Notes: generated by a model not told the origin, from the letters alone. A stretch of DNA of 64,000 nt from Kalmusia sp. IMI 367209 (GCA_027946365.1 JAPEUQ010000003.1:682001-746000); one strand, 5' to 3'; positions 1-11,854 are shown, numbered from the stretch's first letter. Program-made: numbers and translations.

Positions 1-2054
1 TCTGTCGATTCAACGAGATACCCATCTTCGAGGAACAACACACACACGGCGGGCTCGGTTACGATTTTCTTTCAGCTCTTTCGCGCACGCTTGGCATTTC
101 GAAAGCTAGACTATTGTTTGATATCCCTTTTTTGGTGCTACTGTAATGAATGGCGAAATCTCGATATTGCTGTTTCTTTTTCTCTGGTACCTGTAAATAT
201 TCGTTTCTTCTCTCTTTTTTTTCCCTCTTTCTTTCTGTGCTTTCTTTACGTGTGGTTGAGCAAGGCGTATATACGGAGTGGATTACTTGGTGCGTGCAAG
301 CTGAGACACACTATGGGCATGGATACACGCTTCTCCAAGAGCTTGTTCCGTCGACAAAATCGAATATTGCCCTGCAGCGGGCGTACACTGCTCATGACGT
401 GTCTCGTTGATCGTGCCTCCTCTTGCCCTTGTGCTTCGTGTCTGAGCGTGCCGAGCGTTTCGAACGCAGACTTGTTTCGCCAGCTGCTTGGGATAGAAGC
501 TGCCATGGATTAACGTCAGGCGAGTGCGGAGCTTGAAACGCAATGTCGAAGCTCGAGCGTGCGTTTACATATGTGTGTGTGTGAGTGGATGTATCCGCAT
601 ATGGGCAGTCGTCGACGCCGATCGGTAGCATAAGAGAAGTTGTATTCGCCATCAAAGGTGTGTTTCTACACGATTGCACTGCTGCCTTCGGGCTGTTGCT
701 TCTCGAAGTTACGGAGGTACATTCTAGTCTCGCACTGGTGTGAAACTATCCACTTGCTCAACCGTTTCTGTTCAACTGTTTCATTCCATCGGGCCAGAGC
801 AGAAAGTTATCCCAAGGTATTCACAAATGCCTTTAGCATCTTCTCTGTTCGTAGCTCAGAAATCTCTCTCGCTTCGAGGCGTGGTACTAGTTGTTCACTT
901 TCTCACCTCCTCCGTAATGCTTATCCGCCAAACAAAACGGAATACTCAGTGAGATACCACTCAGCACCAGCCAGCCTACGCTTTGCCGACTCTGGAGAGC
1001 TAGCTACCCGCTCTCTTCCCCGCGTCTATCCCGAGGGGTGTAATACACGTGGTGTTCTACGCTACGTACGACTGCTCGAGCTTCACACTTCCTAATACGT
1101 CGAGCCTGTGCCTAGAGCGTTGGCAGTTGATCGATTAGCGATGTGGCATCCGAGTCTCCGCGGCTCAAACGCAAATCCAACCCAGCGAGCGGTTCCAGGC
1201 GATTCTGAGACTCGGACGTGTGTACCTGATTCTTCTCTGCCGCTTTTTTTTCGCGCTCAATGGGCAAACGGGTATATGTAGAAGCTTGTAACGTGTCCGG
1301 CAATGTAGCGTTGACGCCGTGGTGTCTCGAGCTTGTGTCGTTGACGCGGAGGCCGCTGGGGATGTATATAGTCCGCTGTTCACCCCGCTCATGGGCTTCT
1401 TTTTCTGCTGCTACGGTGAAGGGGAGGGTTGAGTGCGGGCTGGAGATACTGCCGGTACTTTCCGATGGTGTGCGTGTAGCGGCAGAGCGAAAAATAAAAT
1501 TGATGGCTCTTTTGTGCGGTGGAGTTTAAGAGGTGGAGAGCGGTGCAGGCTGCTGGGTTTGGAGGGCTAAGTCTAAAAATGGGCGCCTGGAGCAGCTCGT
1601 GCTGGAGCGAGGAGGGGCGAGGGGCACCATTTTGAAATGAGTGTGAGAGATATGACGTGGTTGGGAGGGCATAGTAAAATGGCATGGAGTTTATGCCCGT
1701 GCTGAGAGGAGAGTCGAAGCACAGCTGCGACATGTTCATAAGGAGGGCGTTGGGGTGGACCGCATCACAAAGAGCACGGAGTCTATGTCATGGTGGAAGG
1801 GGACGTTGGAGGAGGGACGTTGGAGGAGGGATGAAGAAGAATGATGTGGGAAGCCTGATTGGAGGTGGGTTGGTGGCGCGTGATGTGCGTTGAGATGGAA
1901 GAGGCGTGACTCGACTCGATGCCTACTATGTGACAAATTGTATTGGAAGAAGGGATCGAGTGATGTTCACGTACCCTGTGTCTCGTTAATCTCAACTGGT
2001 ACATGTCGTGTGGTGCTTAGTCTGGTCGGAGGGCTACGATTCCTCGCGACACCT
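1..2054. other. No gene recognised, left edge
   Basis: I see no convincing gene here. Open frames of 60-150 codons exist on both strands, but they have no recognisable domain, no splice-extended continuation, and serine/cysteine-rich compositions typical of chance frames. The right end lies just beyond the stop of the dehydrogenase gene on the minus strand, so part is its 3' flank. The left part may be the promoter or untranslated region of a gene outside the window. It includes one short GA-rich direct repeat, listed separately. Confidence 0.5.
1801..1828. repeat. Two-copy 14-nt direct repeat
   Basis: The unit GGACGTTGGAGGAG occurs twice back to back with no mismatch, in a locally G-rich, GA-rich stretch. 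It is probably replication slippage in non-coding DNA; no function is implied. Confidence 0.7.
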
Positions 2055-3296
2055 TCATTTCTTTGTCTGGTCCTTAAGCTGCTGCTTATATTGCTGCACG
2101 ATGTCAGTATACACAAGAAAATTACGTCGACGGTAGCTAGCAAATATAGAGCTGCGCGCGACTTACCTGACAACTGATTCTTAATGCTTCTGGTAGATCC
2201 ACCCTTGGTTCATATCCAAGTATACTTCTCGCCTTCTCAATGCTCACATACCGCGTCTTCGTAGCATCCAAGATAACACCCCGGCTGAACGTCCCCTTCG
2301 TACCCGCGGCCCAACTCACCCACTCTACACCCCACCCCAACCACCACGCCAGCCCATCCGGGATCCTAATCTCAAACGGCGGGTAGTGATCGAATTCTTT
2401 CCACACGGCAAGACATAGGTCTCGCACGGTAACCGGCTCATCGTTGGTGATGAAGAAAGCCTCGCCAGCGGCTGTGCCGGAACCAAGCAAGTTCCGTACG
2501 GCGAGGACGTGTGCGTCTGCGACATTGGAGACGTATACGTAATCCTGGAGGTTGGTCCCGGAGCCGAGGATGAAGGGTGTTTCACCGTTCGCAATGCAGC
2601 CGTGGATCGTGGGGATCGTGACTGGATCATGTGGGCCAAATATGGGTGCGGAGCGAAGAGCGCATGTTTTGAATGTTGGAGTGTTCGCGGCAAGGACGAG
2701 GCCTTCTGCTATAGTCTGTCGTACTCATGAGACTCTGTTTGATAAGGCCATAACAAGGAGAGCGATGTTGTAGAGAGGAGGGTAATCCGATAGTAGAAAA
2801 GAAACATGTCCGCGAAGAACTCGCGTACCTTGGATTGTCCATAAATTGTTGTTGCCCTCCCGGTACTCCAGGTCTCATCCGCGTTTCTGAAGTCTTGCTC
2901 CAGCTGGTCTAATAATACCGTTACGCTACTCGTATACACCAGAGCTTTTACTCCACAGTCTTGACTCGCTTCGATTACATTTCGCGTTCCATCTACATTG
3001 ACTGCAAACACTGCCTCTTTGCCTTTCATACTATACCTCGCTGCCCCAAGCAGGTTAACGGCGACAGTGTGCACCACAACAGTAGGCTGCACCTCTTTGA
3101 ATACTCTTCGAAGCTCTTCTGGTCGGGTAATATCACAGCGTATATAGTTCACCCCTGAATACGATCCTGTGCCGAGCGATGGGGGATTGACATCTAGGGC
3201 CGTGATGGAGTATTTCTGCGCCTCCACAAGCGCTTTGACGATTTCAGAGCCTAGGAAGCCAGTACCGCCCGTGACCAAGATTTTGGTGGACGGCAT
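2055..3296 (-). CDS. 3-beta-hydroxysteroid dehydrogenase/C-4 decarboxylase-type NAD(P) sterol dehydrogenase (ERG26-like)
   Basis: Exons 3296-2829, 2715-2167 and 2093-2055 give 351 residues. The start carries the Rossmann signature ILVTGGTGFLGSEIV (TGxxGxxG) and the active-site YxxxK motif is Y-G-Q-S-K at about residues 152-156, right before intron 1. After splicing the frame continues TIAEGLVLAANTP, as expected for the extended short-chain dehydrogenase family. Intron 2 (GTAAGT...CAG) adds a lysine-rich 12-residue tail. In this family Erg26 oxidises and decarboxylates 4-alpha-carboxysterols in ergosterol synthesis at the ER. The near relatives include other 3-beta-HSD-like enzymes, so the substrate is inferred. 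A hydrophobic stretch around WWLGWGVEWVSWAAG near residue 270 could be membrane-associating. Divergent from the NAT9-like gene, sharing a 474 bp promoter. Confidence 0.8.
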
Positions 3297-3770
3297 GGTG
3301 TTGTAAAGGTACTAAGCTTCGGAAAGCTTGAACCTGCTCAGTTCAACGTCGTGTTCCTTTCCTGGTTTACGTGTCCGACTCTTTCTTATGCGCAATCTGG
3401 TAGCCGAGATGCTTCGAAAGTATTTGCCCGTATGATACAAGATATTGAAGAATTAATTTGTGTGTTTTTGGAGACGCAGGAGGAAAGACTCGCCAACGAC
3501 TGTAGTTGTGAAGATGAACCAAGGATCAAGCTAGCCCATTTGAGCCTAGATTTTCGGCTCGCTGCCGTGAACGTACAAATTTGGTCGCCTACCCGATCCT
3601 ATGATCTCTGGAAATAGCGACTTCGACAAGGTGAAACTGTATCTTGCACCTCGAGTCATACAATGTATGAAGGTATCTCGGACACATGATTATCAAGTGT
3701 TGACATCTTCTAGAATATCTGCTTGACCAAACGGTCCACCCTCAACTCAAACCCACCTCTGTTCTACAAA
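3297..3770. promoter_or_regulatory. Shared promoter of dehydrogenase (-) and NAT9-like gene (+)
   Basis: This 474 bp gap separates two start codons pointing outward, so it must hold both promoters and 5' untranslated regions. I did not identify a specific transcription-factor site. Confidence 0.6.
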
Positions 3771-4539
3771 ATGAAGCTCAACGAACACTTAGGTACTCAT
3801 CTCCCCCTCTATATAAATCCTAAGCTTACTGATCCCCTTAGCTCTCTTCACACCAAAGATCCTCCTAGTCCCCTACTGTCCCCACCACGTCCCTACCTAC
3901 CACTCCTGGATGCAAGACCCTGCCCTTCAAGCCGCAACCGCCTCCGAACCGCTTACCCTAGAAAAAGAATACGCCATGCAAACTTCTTGGCGCACAGACG
4001 CCGACAAGCTAACTTTCATCGTATGCAAGCCCCCGCCGTCTGCATCTTCGAATCTCGAGCACGTGACGGCAGAGAAGGAAGACGCACCTCAGAACATGAT
4101 CGGCGACGTGAATCTATTTCTGAACCCTGATGATGAAGATGACGAAGATGAGGAGGGAGCGGACGGTCTGCAAGTGTTGATCGGCGAGATTGAGATCATG
4201 ATTGCAGAGAAGGCGCAGCAGGGGAAAGGTCTTGGTCGGGAGATCCTTCTGACATTCATCTGGTACATTCTGCACTCGTATGCGGCCATTATGAACGAAT
4301 ATCATAGCAGCAATGCAAATGGGAAGAAAGGCAGCTACATGAAATACTTGCGTGTCAAGATCGACAAAGAGAACCTGCGGAGCATCAAATTATTTGAGAG
4401 CGCGGGGTTTAAGAAGACGAGTGAGACGCCGAATTACTTCGGAGAGCTGGAACTGCGATGGGCCATATCTGTAAACGCTACGAAAGAGGTTCAGGCGAGG
4501 ATGGAGGCGGTGCCACGAAGTGTTGCATACAAGTCATGA
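3771..4539 (+). CDS. GNAT N-acetyltransferase, NAT9 type
   Basis: Exon 1 is only 22 nt (3771-3792), followed by a 49-nt intron and exon 2 at 3842-4539, giving 239 residues. The spliced start reads MKLNEHLALFTPKILLVPY and continues HHVPTYHSWMQDP, the characteristic N-terminus of eukaryotic N-acetyltransferase 9 proteins. The acetyl-CoA binding loop is QGKGLG at about residues 137-142, followed by a hydrophobic helix; an IKLFESAGF segment lies near residue 200. An acidic loop (DDEDDEDEE) at about residues 112-121 interrupts the fold between beta strands. NAT9 homologues acetylate protein N-termini or tubulin; the substrate here is unknown. It ends 114 bp from the RPT4 stop codon, tail to tail. 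Confidence 0.85.
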
Positions 4540-4653
4540 AGCAGAAAGTAGTTTCTGCTACCTAGATATCATTATTGTACATGACGGCTTTATTCTATGA
4601 TGCATGCCTGTCATTGCGTTCCAGAACTGTTGACATGGATGACGTGATCCTTT

Positions 4654-5942
4654 CTACAATTTCTGGTATTCCAGCTTGCCCTCTAGCTTCTTCGACTCGG
4701 CCATCTTGCGTACGGCTTTGTTGAAATCGTCCTGGTTAATGGAGTCTCTGTAATCTTTGATCGCGAATAGACCACTACATTACGTTAGCTTCATTCAAAG
4801 GGGTCACAATGCGTGCACTTACGCTTCCGTAACGACGTTTCGCAGATCAGCTCCGTTGAACTGGTCACTCATCTTGACGATACTCTCGAAGTCAATCTCA
4901 CCCTCCGTCTGTACGCCGCTTGCGTGGATCTTCAAAATCTCTAGTCGTCCGACCTCGTTCGGCAGAGGGATCTCAATCTTCCTATCCAGACGTCCTGCAC
5001 GCAACAAGGCAGGATCCAGTGTATCCGGCCGATTCGTTGCCATGATGATCTTGGTCTGTCCTAGGTAGTCGAAACCGTCGAGCTGGTTGAGTAGCTCCAT
5101 AAGCGTACGCTGAATTTCTCGATCTGCCGAGGTACCCTCCGAGAATCTTCGTCCACCAATTGCGTCAATTTCGTCCATGAAGATGATGCAAGGCTCATGT
5201 TCCTTCGCGTACCCGAACATCTCGCGGATCAAACGTGCTGATTCTCCGATGTACTTGTCGACAATCGCTGATGACACGACCTTCAGGAAATTGGTTTCTA
5301 AGCTGCTTGCCACAGCTCGTGCTAGCAAGGTCTTTCCAGTACCAGGTGGGCCGTATAGTAGGACACCTTTAGGTGGCTTGATGCCTACTCGCAGGAATAG
5401 TTCAGGGTTCTTGAGCGGCAGCTCAATGACTTCTCGAAGCTCACGAATCTGCTCGTTCAAACCACCGATGCCACCGAAGCTGACTTGTCCGGGGTCCTCC
5501 AGCGACATGTTGTAGACAAGTGGATCGACTTCGCGGGGTAGCATGCGCATGATGGTGAGGGTGGTCATATCAAGCGCAACTCGAGTTCCCTGCTTCAGCT
5601 TCAATTTGTCGACCTTTGACCGGCAGCCGACAACGTATCGGGGACCTGAAGATGCCTTGACAATGACTGCCTTGTATTAGCACGACACCCTTCGTTACAG
5701 TGCGCCTTTGAAATAGGTGACCTACATCTCTCCTCGTCCAACTGCTTCAAAACTTCGCCTATTATCTGACCAACGCTCTGCAGTGCCTTGATGTTGTCTT
5801 CTGATACGTCAAAGTCATGCTGGAGGCCCTTGATCTCCAATCGCAGCGCCTTCAGCTTCGCCTCCCACTCTCGTGATTCCAACAGCTTCCCCTTGTATTC
5901 TTCAAGAGCATGGTCGCGCTCCGGATCACTGCTGCCGCTCAT
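4654..5942 (-). CDS. RPT4: 26S proteasome regulatory ATPase subunit Rpt4
   Basis: Exons 5942-5726, 5666-4823 and 4774-4654 give 393 residues, the usual Rpt4 length. The N-terminal 70 residues form the coiled coil typical of Rpt subunits; an OB-type segment follows intron 1 (spliced as [17 protein letters not shown]). The AAA+ module has the Walker A GPPGTGKT near residue 180, Walker [15 protein letters not shown], sensor-1 [14 protein letters not shown] and the arginine fingers in GRLDRKIE. The last exon restores GLFAIKDYR and ends in EYQKL. Rpt4 is one of six ATPases of the 19S base ring that unfold and thread ubiquitylated substrates into the 20S core, and it is essential in yeast. It is divergent from RRP9. 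The motifs distinguish an Rpt subunit with certainty and fit Rpt4 best. Confidence 0.96.
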
Positions 5943-6312
5943 AGTCGAATGTGAGAAGGTGTTGTTTGGTGGATGATGCGTTTCCCGAGACGAGCGGCGA
6001 CCGGCGAGAATGCGTAAACAGTAGGGTTTGCCGCAGCGAGGTTGCGCGGTGTAGCTGGCAGCGGATATATACCAGAGCTTCGTGAATGATCGGCAGGCGC
6101 GGGAGAAGGTTAATAGATAGCGATAGGCTTGGGAGCGGAGGTCGATGGGGAAGCTTCTCGTTCACTGTTGCGGCCGGAGCTCTCGATGAGCCAAGCACGA
6201 CCGGCGCGGCGAAACGTGGACCCGCCACCTGTCGGCGTTAGAAAAAAGTGTCGCCGATCGCCAGAACTTTTGGGTGCAGCTTTCGCCTCGACGACTTGCA
6301 TTCGACACAGCA
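5943..6312. promoter_or_regulatory. Bidirectional promoter RPT4 / RRP9
   Basis: These 370 bp lie between the start codons of a proteasome gene (-) and a U3 snoRNP gene (+). I looked for the yeast Rpn4-type GGTGGCAAA box and did not see an exact copy. Confidence 0.6.
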
Positions 6313-8100
6313 ATGTCCTCCTTTTTCACCGTTCCCGCCTCGCAGCGAAAAAGGAAGCGGACCGAAGCTGCTGCTGCGGGCTCCCAAAAACGCACTGCAG
6401 CATCAGCTACCTCGCAATCCGACAGAGCTCCCCGCCGCATCGAGCGAGACGAGTCGATCTCAGGAAGCGACGACTCAGAAGATGAGCGCGATACCGGTTT
6501 TTTCGAGGATCCTGAGGGATCGGAGACATCGGAAGATGAGAATGAGACGGCAGCAGAAAAGCGGTTGAGACTTGCAGAACGATACCTCGAGAACATTCGC
6601 AACGAAGTAGAGGATGATGGAGGTTTCGATGCTGCGGATGTCGATCGCGACTTGATTGCAGAGAGGCTCAAAGAAGACGTGGCGGAAACAAAGGGCAAAA
6701 TTTACAGGAACATTGCGGAAGAGCTAGATTTCGAACACGCTTCGCACGTCCTGGGAAAGTCAGGTCTCCAAAAGGCAATAACCGGATGCGTTCTTCGGTT
6801 ACCCCACGCATGGACAATCAGCAAGGATTTAGTTGTGGAAAAGTGGGAAATCGCGGATCCCTCCATCTATAATGCGCAGAACGCTGATCGACCAACGAAT
6901 ATAACTCCAAGACGGTCACCTAAAAGGCTATTCTGGAAGAAGGGAAACAAGAATAGGAAGGGCGATAAAGATTATCTAGGTCACACTGGGGAAATAATAT
7001 CAATCGCCGTGTCAGATTCGGGGCGCTTTCTCGCGACGGGAGATAAGCATGCTCGCTTGATCATTTGGGACGCGGACACACTGACACCGCGAAAGCTCTT
7101 CACGCGGCATCGTGATGCTGTCACCGCATTATCATTCCGACGAGGCACGGAACAGCTCTTTTCTGGTGGCGCAGATCGTGCAGTTTTGGTTTGGGCTGCT
7201 GCGGAGTCTGCCTACATTGAAACACTGCATGGACACGAAGATACCGTCATCGGCGTAGCAGGGGGGTTAGAAGTGAATCAGGAAACCTGTGTCAGCGTGG
7301 GCTCGAGAGATCGGTCGGCAAGATTATGGAAGGTGGTCGAAGAAAACCAGCTGGTATTCAGAAGTGGGACAAACACGAGGCAAAAGGGCCTGGATAAGTT
7401 GCGAAAGGGTCGCTTTGGAGGCAAAACGGAGGACGACACGAAGATGAACGGCGGTTTACCCGGAGACGCTGACACCACTGTGTATGCTGAAGGCTCCGTA
7501 GACTGTGTTGCTTTGCTCGATGCAAGTCTCTTCGTGACAGGCTCAGATAATGGAGCCCTGTCACTATGGTCAGTAAACCGGAAGAAGCCTCTGCAAACAA
7601 TCCATCTTGCACATGGACGAGACCCACCGCTTTCACCAGAAGAGATGTCAGCTAATGCGGATGCCCAAACATCAGCGCAACCTGGACCAAGGCTACCAAG
7701 ATATATCACCGCTCTTGCAACGGTACCATTCGCAGACCTTATTCTTACGGGCAGCTGGGACGGGTGGATAAGAGCATGGCGTGTGGGGTCCGACAAACGC
7801 AGCATTGAATCAGTAGGAAAAGTTGGACGCATTCCTCTCGAAGAATTGAATGACCTGGCCGTGCAAGGCGAGCATTCCAACGACGAGACTTGTCTTATTC
7901 GTGGCATTGTGAATGGGTTGTCTGTGCAGGAGAGAGGTGAACGCGGTAAGGATGGACTATGTGTGGTCGCAGCCGTAGGGAGGGAACCTAGGTTGGCTCG
8001 ATGGATGACCGCCAAAGTCTCGAACAGTTTATATGTGTTTGAAGTGTCCAGAAAAGCCATTGCAAATGGCACAAATGGGGTGCAGGATGATGAAGATTAG
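6313..8100 (+). CDS. RRP9: U3 snoRNP-associated WD40 protein Rrp9 (U3-55K)
   Basis: This is a single-exon gene of 595 residues starting MSSFFTVPASQRKRKRTE; an upstream in-frame ATG at 6274 would add 13 residues, but the conserved start favours 6313. The N-terminal 150 residues are charged and acidic-serine-rich, with a basic nuclear-localisation-like patch. The WD40 propeller begins near residue 219 (GHTGEIISIAVS) and includes typical W-D and GGADRAVLVW blades, an HEDTVIGVAGG blade and GSRDRSARLW. An inserted loop of about 80 residues separates later blades. Rrp9 binds the U3 box B/C snoRNA and is needed for early 18S rRNA processing in the nucleolus. It is transcribed away from RPT4 and in tandem with the cyclophilin gene 275 bp downstream. 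Confidence 0.93.
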   Translation: MSSFFTVPASQRKRKRTEAAAAGSQKRTAASATSQSDRAPRRIERDESISGSDDSEDERDTGFFEDPEGSETSEDENETAAEKRLRLAERYLENIRNEVEDDGGFDAADVDRDLIAERLKEDVAETKGKIYRNIAEELDFEHASHVLGKSGLQKAITGCVLRLPHAWTISKDLVVEKWEIADPSIYNAQNADRPTNITPRRSPKRLFWKKGNKNRKGDKDYLGHTGEIISIAVSDSGRFLATGDKHARLIIWDADTLTPRKLFTRHRDAVTALSFRRGTEQLFSGGADRAVLVWAAAESAYIETLHGHEDTVIGVAGGLEVNQETCVSVGSRDRSARLWKVVEENQLVFRSGTNTRQKGLDKLRKGRFGGKTEDDTKMNGGLPGDADTTVYAEGSVDCVALLDASLFVTGSDNGALSLWSVNRKKPLQTIHLAHGRDPPLSPEEMSANADAQTSAQPGPRLPRYITALATVPFADLILTGSWDGWIRAWRVGSDKRSIESVGKVGRIPLEELNDLAVQGEHSNDETCLIRGIVNGLSVQERGERGKDGLCVVAAVGREPRLARWMTAKVSNSLYVFEVSRKAIANGTNGVQDDED

Positions 8101-8374
8101 TTGTCGATACCATAAATGATACCACTTTGTATGTGAGGGACATTTTTATGATATACTGTATCTGCACCGGAATCTCACCTCATTTCCTTGTATAGCAAGA
8201 ATGTAGCTTTGAAAGAAGCTAAATGCACGTGATAGCGCGCGTACCTAGGTAAACCTGCATTCATGGACGCAAGGTTCGTCGCCTAGACAGCCACCGCGCT
8301 CAAGCCACGCCTCAACTCACTGAGCCCTGCATTTGCGCGCCTTGACAATATATCCTCCCACGGACTACAGTAAT

Positions 8375-10382
8375 ATGGAAGCTGATAGAAGGATGTTGTC
8401 GCCGCCAGTCAAAAGGTCTCGCGACGAAATGGAGGCTGCAGAGCGCCAAACGGCAAAAGCTGCAGTTGACGCAGAAGATGGTGATTAAGTTCCTATGCTA
8501 TGCGCAGAGCTATAACTAACATCTGAGCAGATGACACCTCGTCCGATGATGATTTCGGACCCGCGCTCCCCTCTTCCGCGCCTAAGAAGAAAAAGCGCAA
8601 GTTGCCATACGAAAAACTCTACGTCGCCGCCTTACCGACCGCAAGCCGCTACTTCAAGTCGTTGATGCACCGCGAGCAACTATGTTTTACGACCTTCACA
8701 CCGCACACCGACTTCCTGATAACGAGCTCGATTGATGGCGTGGTGAAGTTCTGGAAGAAGGATTTTGGGGGTGTCGAATTCGTGAAGGAGTTCCGGGCAC
8801 ACAATAGTGAGATACGATCCGTGAGTGTCAGCGCGGATGGGCGTAGCTTTGCGACTTGCGGGGCGGACAACTCGGTCAAGATATTTGATGTCGTCACGTT
8901 CGACCTCTTGGCCATGCTGAGCTTGGATTATGCGCCTAAAGCGGTTTGTTGGGTACATGGAAGGGGTGCGTCGTTCCCGCAGGTGGCCGTGTCGTCAGAA
9001 GAGAATTCATGGATACGGATATATGACGGAAGAGGAGAGAATTCGGAGCCATTGCATACTCTGAAGAGCGTACATAAGGCGCCTGTGGCACTAATGGCGT
9101 ACAACAGCCATTTCGATTGCGTCGTTTCTGTGGATCAGGGTGGTATGGTGGAGTACTGGCAACCAAGTGGCAACTTTGAGAAGCCGGACAATGTGTTCTC
9201 CATGAAAAGTTCCACAAACTTATTTGAGTTCAAGAAGGCAAAATCCGTACCCTCATCATTGACTATATCGCCAACCGGCAAGCAATTTGCTACCCTCTCG
9301 TTTCCGGACCGCAAGATTCGCATCTTCGACTTTGCCACTGGGAAGCTTCATCGGACATATGATGAGTCCATCGAGACGATCCAAGAGATGCAGCAAGCCG
9401 GTACTGCAATTCAGCATCTCGAAGACATTGAGTTCGGGCGAAGACTGGGCATCGAACGCGAGCTTGACCAGCCTACTATACGCTCCCGCATGAACGTTGT
9501 ATTCGACGAGACTGGAAACTTCATACTATATGGCTCAATGTATGGTGTCAAAGTCCTCAATACTACAACAAATCGTATCGTCAAGCTATATGGCCAAGAA
9601 GAATCGTTCCGGCCGCTGTGGCTCTCCCTCTACCAAGGCCAGCCAGAGAAGAAAGGCATAATTACAGTAGAAATGGCAGCCAGCGAGAACCCTCTCCTAC
9701 AAGAAGCCGAGGCCCGCGACGCCATGCTTGCCTCCACTGGCTCAGGCAAAGTCCGCTTCTACATGTTCACAAATGACAATACAGTTGCTAAATCCGAGCG
9801 CGACGTGCAAAACGAGAAGCCCCGCACCGCCGGCTCCTCCAAGAAAGCAGAAGAGAAGATTGCTGCCACAGGCACCTCCGCCGTCATACACACTACATAT
9901 GGCGACATAACCGTACGCCTCTTCCCTGAAGCAGCACCCAAGTCCGTCGAAAACTTCGTCACGCACGCGAAGAACGGGTACTATAACAACATCATCTTCC
10001 ACCGCGTGATCCGCAAATTCATGATCCAGACGGGCGACCCACTCGGCGATGGCACAGGCGGCGAGTCCATCTGGGGCCGGGAATTCGAGGACGAGTTCTC
10101 GACCTTGAAACACGACAAGCCGTATACGCTCAGCATGGCGAATGCTGGTCCAAACACTAATGGATCGCAATTCTTCATCACGACCGAGAAGACGGTACGT
10201 TTTATCCTCTCGTGGCTATGTGCATTTGTGCTAACAATATACAGCCTTGGCTTGATAATAAGCATACGATATTTGGACGGGCTGCTCAGGGCTTGGATGT
10301 CGTGCATAAGATCGAGAACACGAAGACCTATAAGGAGAAGCCGGAGGAGGACATTAAAATAATTAGTATATCGGTTTCGTAG
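8375..10382 (+). CDS. WD40-repeat cyclophilin, PPWD1/Cyp15 type peptidyl-prolyl isomerase
   Basis: Exons 8375-8480, 8531-10194 and 10245-10382 (introns of 50 nt each) give 635 residues. The N-terminus is acidic/serine-rich then basic (PKKKKRK, a likely nuclear signal). A WD40 region runs from about residue 65 to 340 and starts [20 protein letters not shown], diagnostic of this subfamily. The C-terminal cyclophilin domain (about 485-635) has the catalytic segment [15 protein letters not shown], the [15 protein letters not shown] segment, and after intron 2 the conserved [17 protein letters not shown]1 proteins are spliceosome-associated isomerases. The domain order and linker make the assignment firm; the exact in vivo partner is inferred from the family. 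Confidence 0.94.
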
Positions 10383-10832
10383 CGGCTTCATGCCGAATTG
10401 AAGTGGTGATTCACCTGTACGCACGATAGGCATGTCTCTTCTCCCATCAGATACTACTGTGTTTCATGCTTGACTTTGTCGACATGTCCTAAGCTATTCG
10501 TGATGTCAACATGTAAGATACAACACTAGGACTAAAGTTTGAGGGTCCTAGTCATGTAATACGGTATGGAACTGCCCAAAATCTCATACCATCTCACTAT
10601 GCAAGAGCAAACATAGCACGGTACTATCCCACTGATAACGTCAGGCATCTCTTTATCAGCGATCACAGGCAGTGATGAGGACGTGAAATTAGAAGAGATA
10701 GAATAAAAGTCTCAGGGGATCACACGTCCTCCCGTACTCGATCTAGGTGTTGTACATTTTATGTCTAATGTTCTAAACCTGTTCATACAGCCCAGGGCAA
10801 ATATTCATACACACCGAACCCTCTCCTGGATC
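10383..10832. other. Convergent 3' intergenic spacer
   Basis: This 450 bp gap holds the 3' untranslated regions and terminators of the cyclophilin gene (+) and ATP11 (-). Nothing else was recognised. Confidence 0.6.
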
Positions 10833-11854
10833 TCATACGATCTTCTCCGCTTCTTCAAGCAATCTTTCCACCCTGAAACCCCCATCCCCTCTCGTGAACA
10901 TCTCCAACAGCTCGCCTCTCCCCTTCCCCTCTTCACTGACGACGTAGAACTTTTGCATGCACATGACTAGAAATCGCGCCTCGTCTACGCTCACACCTCG
11001 ACCTTCGACAACAATGCCCTGTCCAAGCACCAGATCATGCGACTCGGCTAGCTCCGAGTGGAACGTAATCGTCGTATGCGGTGACGCAAACTCGCCCCGA
11101 AGCTTATACTCGGCCAAGCTCGTAAACAACAGTGTCGTCGTGTTCGCGTGCGGGTGTGCGAATTGGAGATAGTGTAGTTCGGCGGCTTGTTGCGTTTGTG
11201 GAGTATCGGGCGCGGGGACTGCTCGGCGGGGACTTCGCGGGGTAGGGGAAGAACGAAGGACGGATGGCGCTTTGCCGTGGAGAGGAGGGCATTGAAGGTC
11301 GAGGCGGGGAGAGAGAAGTGGACTGATTGCTGATTGGAGGCGTGACGGAGACGCCAGAGGACTTGAATTTCCTTGGAGGGGAGGGTGGTTATCTTTTCGA
11401 GGTCGAGGAAAGAGTCTAGTGTCTTGACGCCCGGGGGCGGTCTCGATGCAGATGAAGTGGAAGCGTCAGGCTGAGGTGTGGGCGGCGGTGGAGGTGCAGG
11501 CCATGGCGACTTTGAAGGTTGTGAGGACGGGGAGTGCGATGCGCTCGACGATGGCGACTGCGGAGACGGCGGAGGCGTTAGGGGTGCTGTGGCGCCGGGG
11601 ACAGAGGCTTGCTTCCTGAGCTCTTGTATCTTGTCTTTGTAGGCTTCCTTCAGCTCCGAGACATCGTTGAGGCCCTCCTGTTTCGCTTTAGACTCGAGCT
11701 TGTCCTTGTACTTTGCGAGGATGCGCTCTTGGGCGCCGTGCGTCGCGTGAAAGCGGACGTCCTGGACGCGGGCCCAGCGGCGTTGGCATATCCGTGGATT
11801 GGCGAGCGGTTGGCGAGCGAGGTGCCGTATGGCGGGTATGCGTAACGAAGCCAT
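10833..11854 (-). CDS. ATP11: Mitochondrial F1-ATPase assembly factor Atp11, reading frame broken by one base
   Basis: The start at 11854 gives MASLRIPAIRHLARQP, an arginine-rich amphipathic presequence fit for mitochondria. It is followed by an N-terminal coiled-coil (LESKAKQEGLNDVSELKEAYKDK in part), a proline/serine-rich linker and KTLDSFLDLEKI, a family hallmark. The frame opened at 11854 holds through FVLPLPREVP near 11230, but the conserved C-terminal part (AAELHYLQF, then FTSLAEYKLRGEFA and the MCMQKFYV region, to the stop at 10833-10835) lies in the next frame. The span is 1022 nt, one short of a multiple of three, and I found no GT-AG pair in the overlap that reconciles the frames. 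Atp11 chaperones the F1 beta subunit. Either a base was lost in assembly or the allele is mutant; see the finding. Confidence 0.85.

Noticed and set aside
5943..6312. Rpn4-type proteasome element
   Set aside because: Only a partial GGTGGC-like match on the minus strand, no exact GGTGGCAAA; yeast logic need not apply here.
7278..8072. 264-codon minus-strand open frame
   Set aside because: It is antisense to the WD40 part of RRP9 and has no domain; the sense protein is well conserved.
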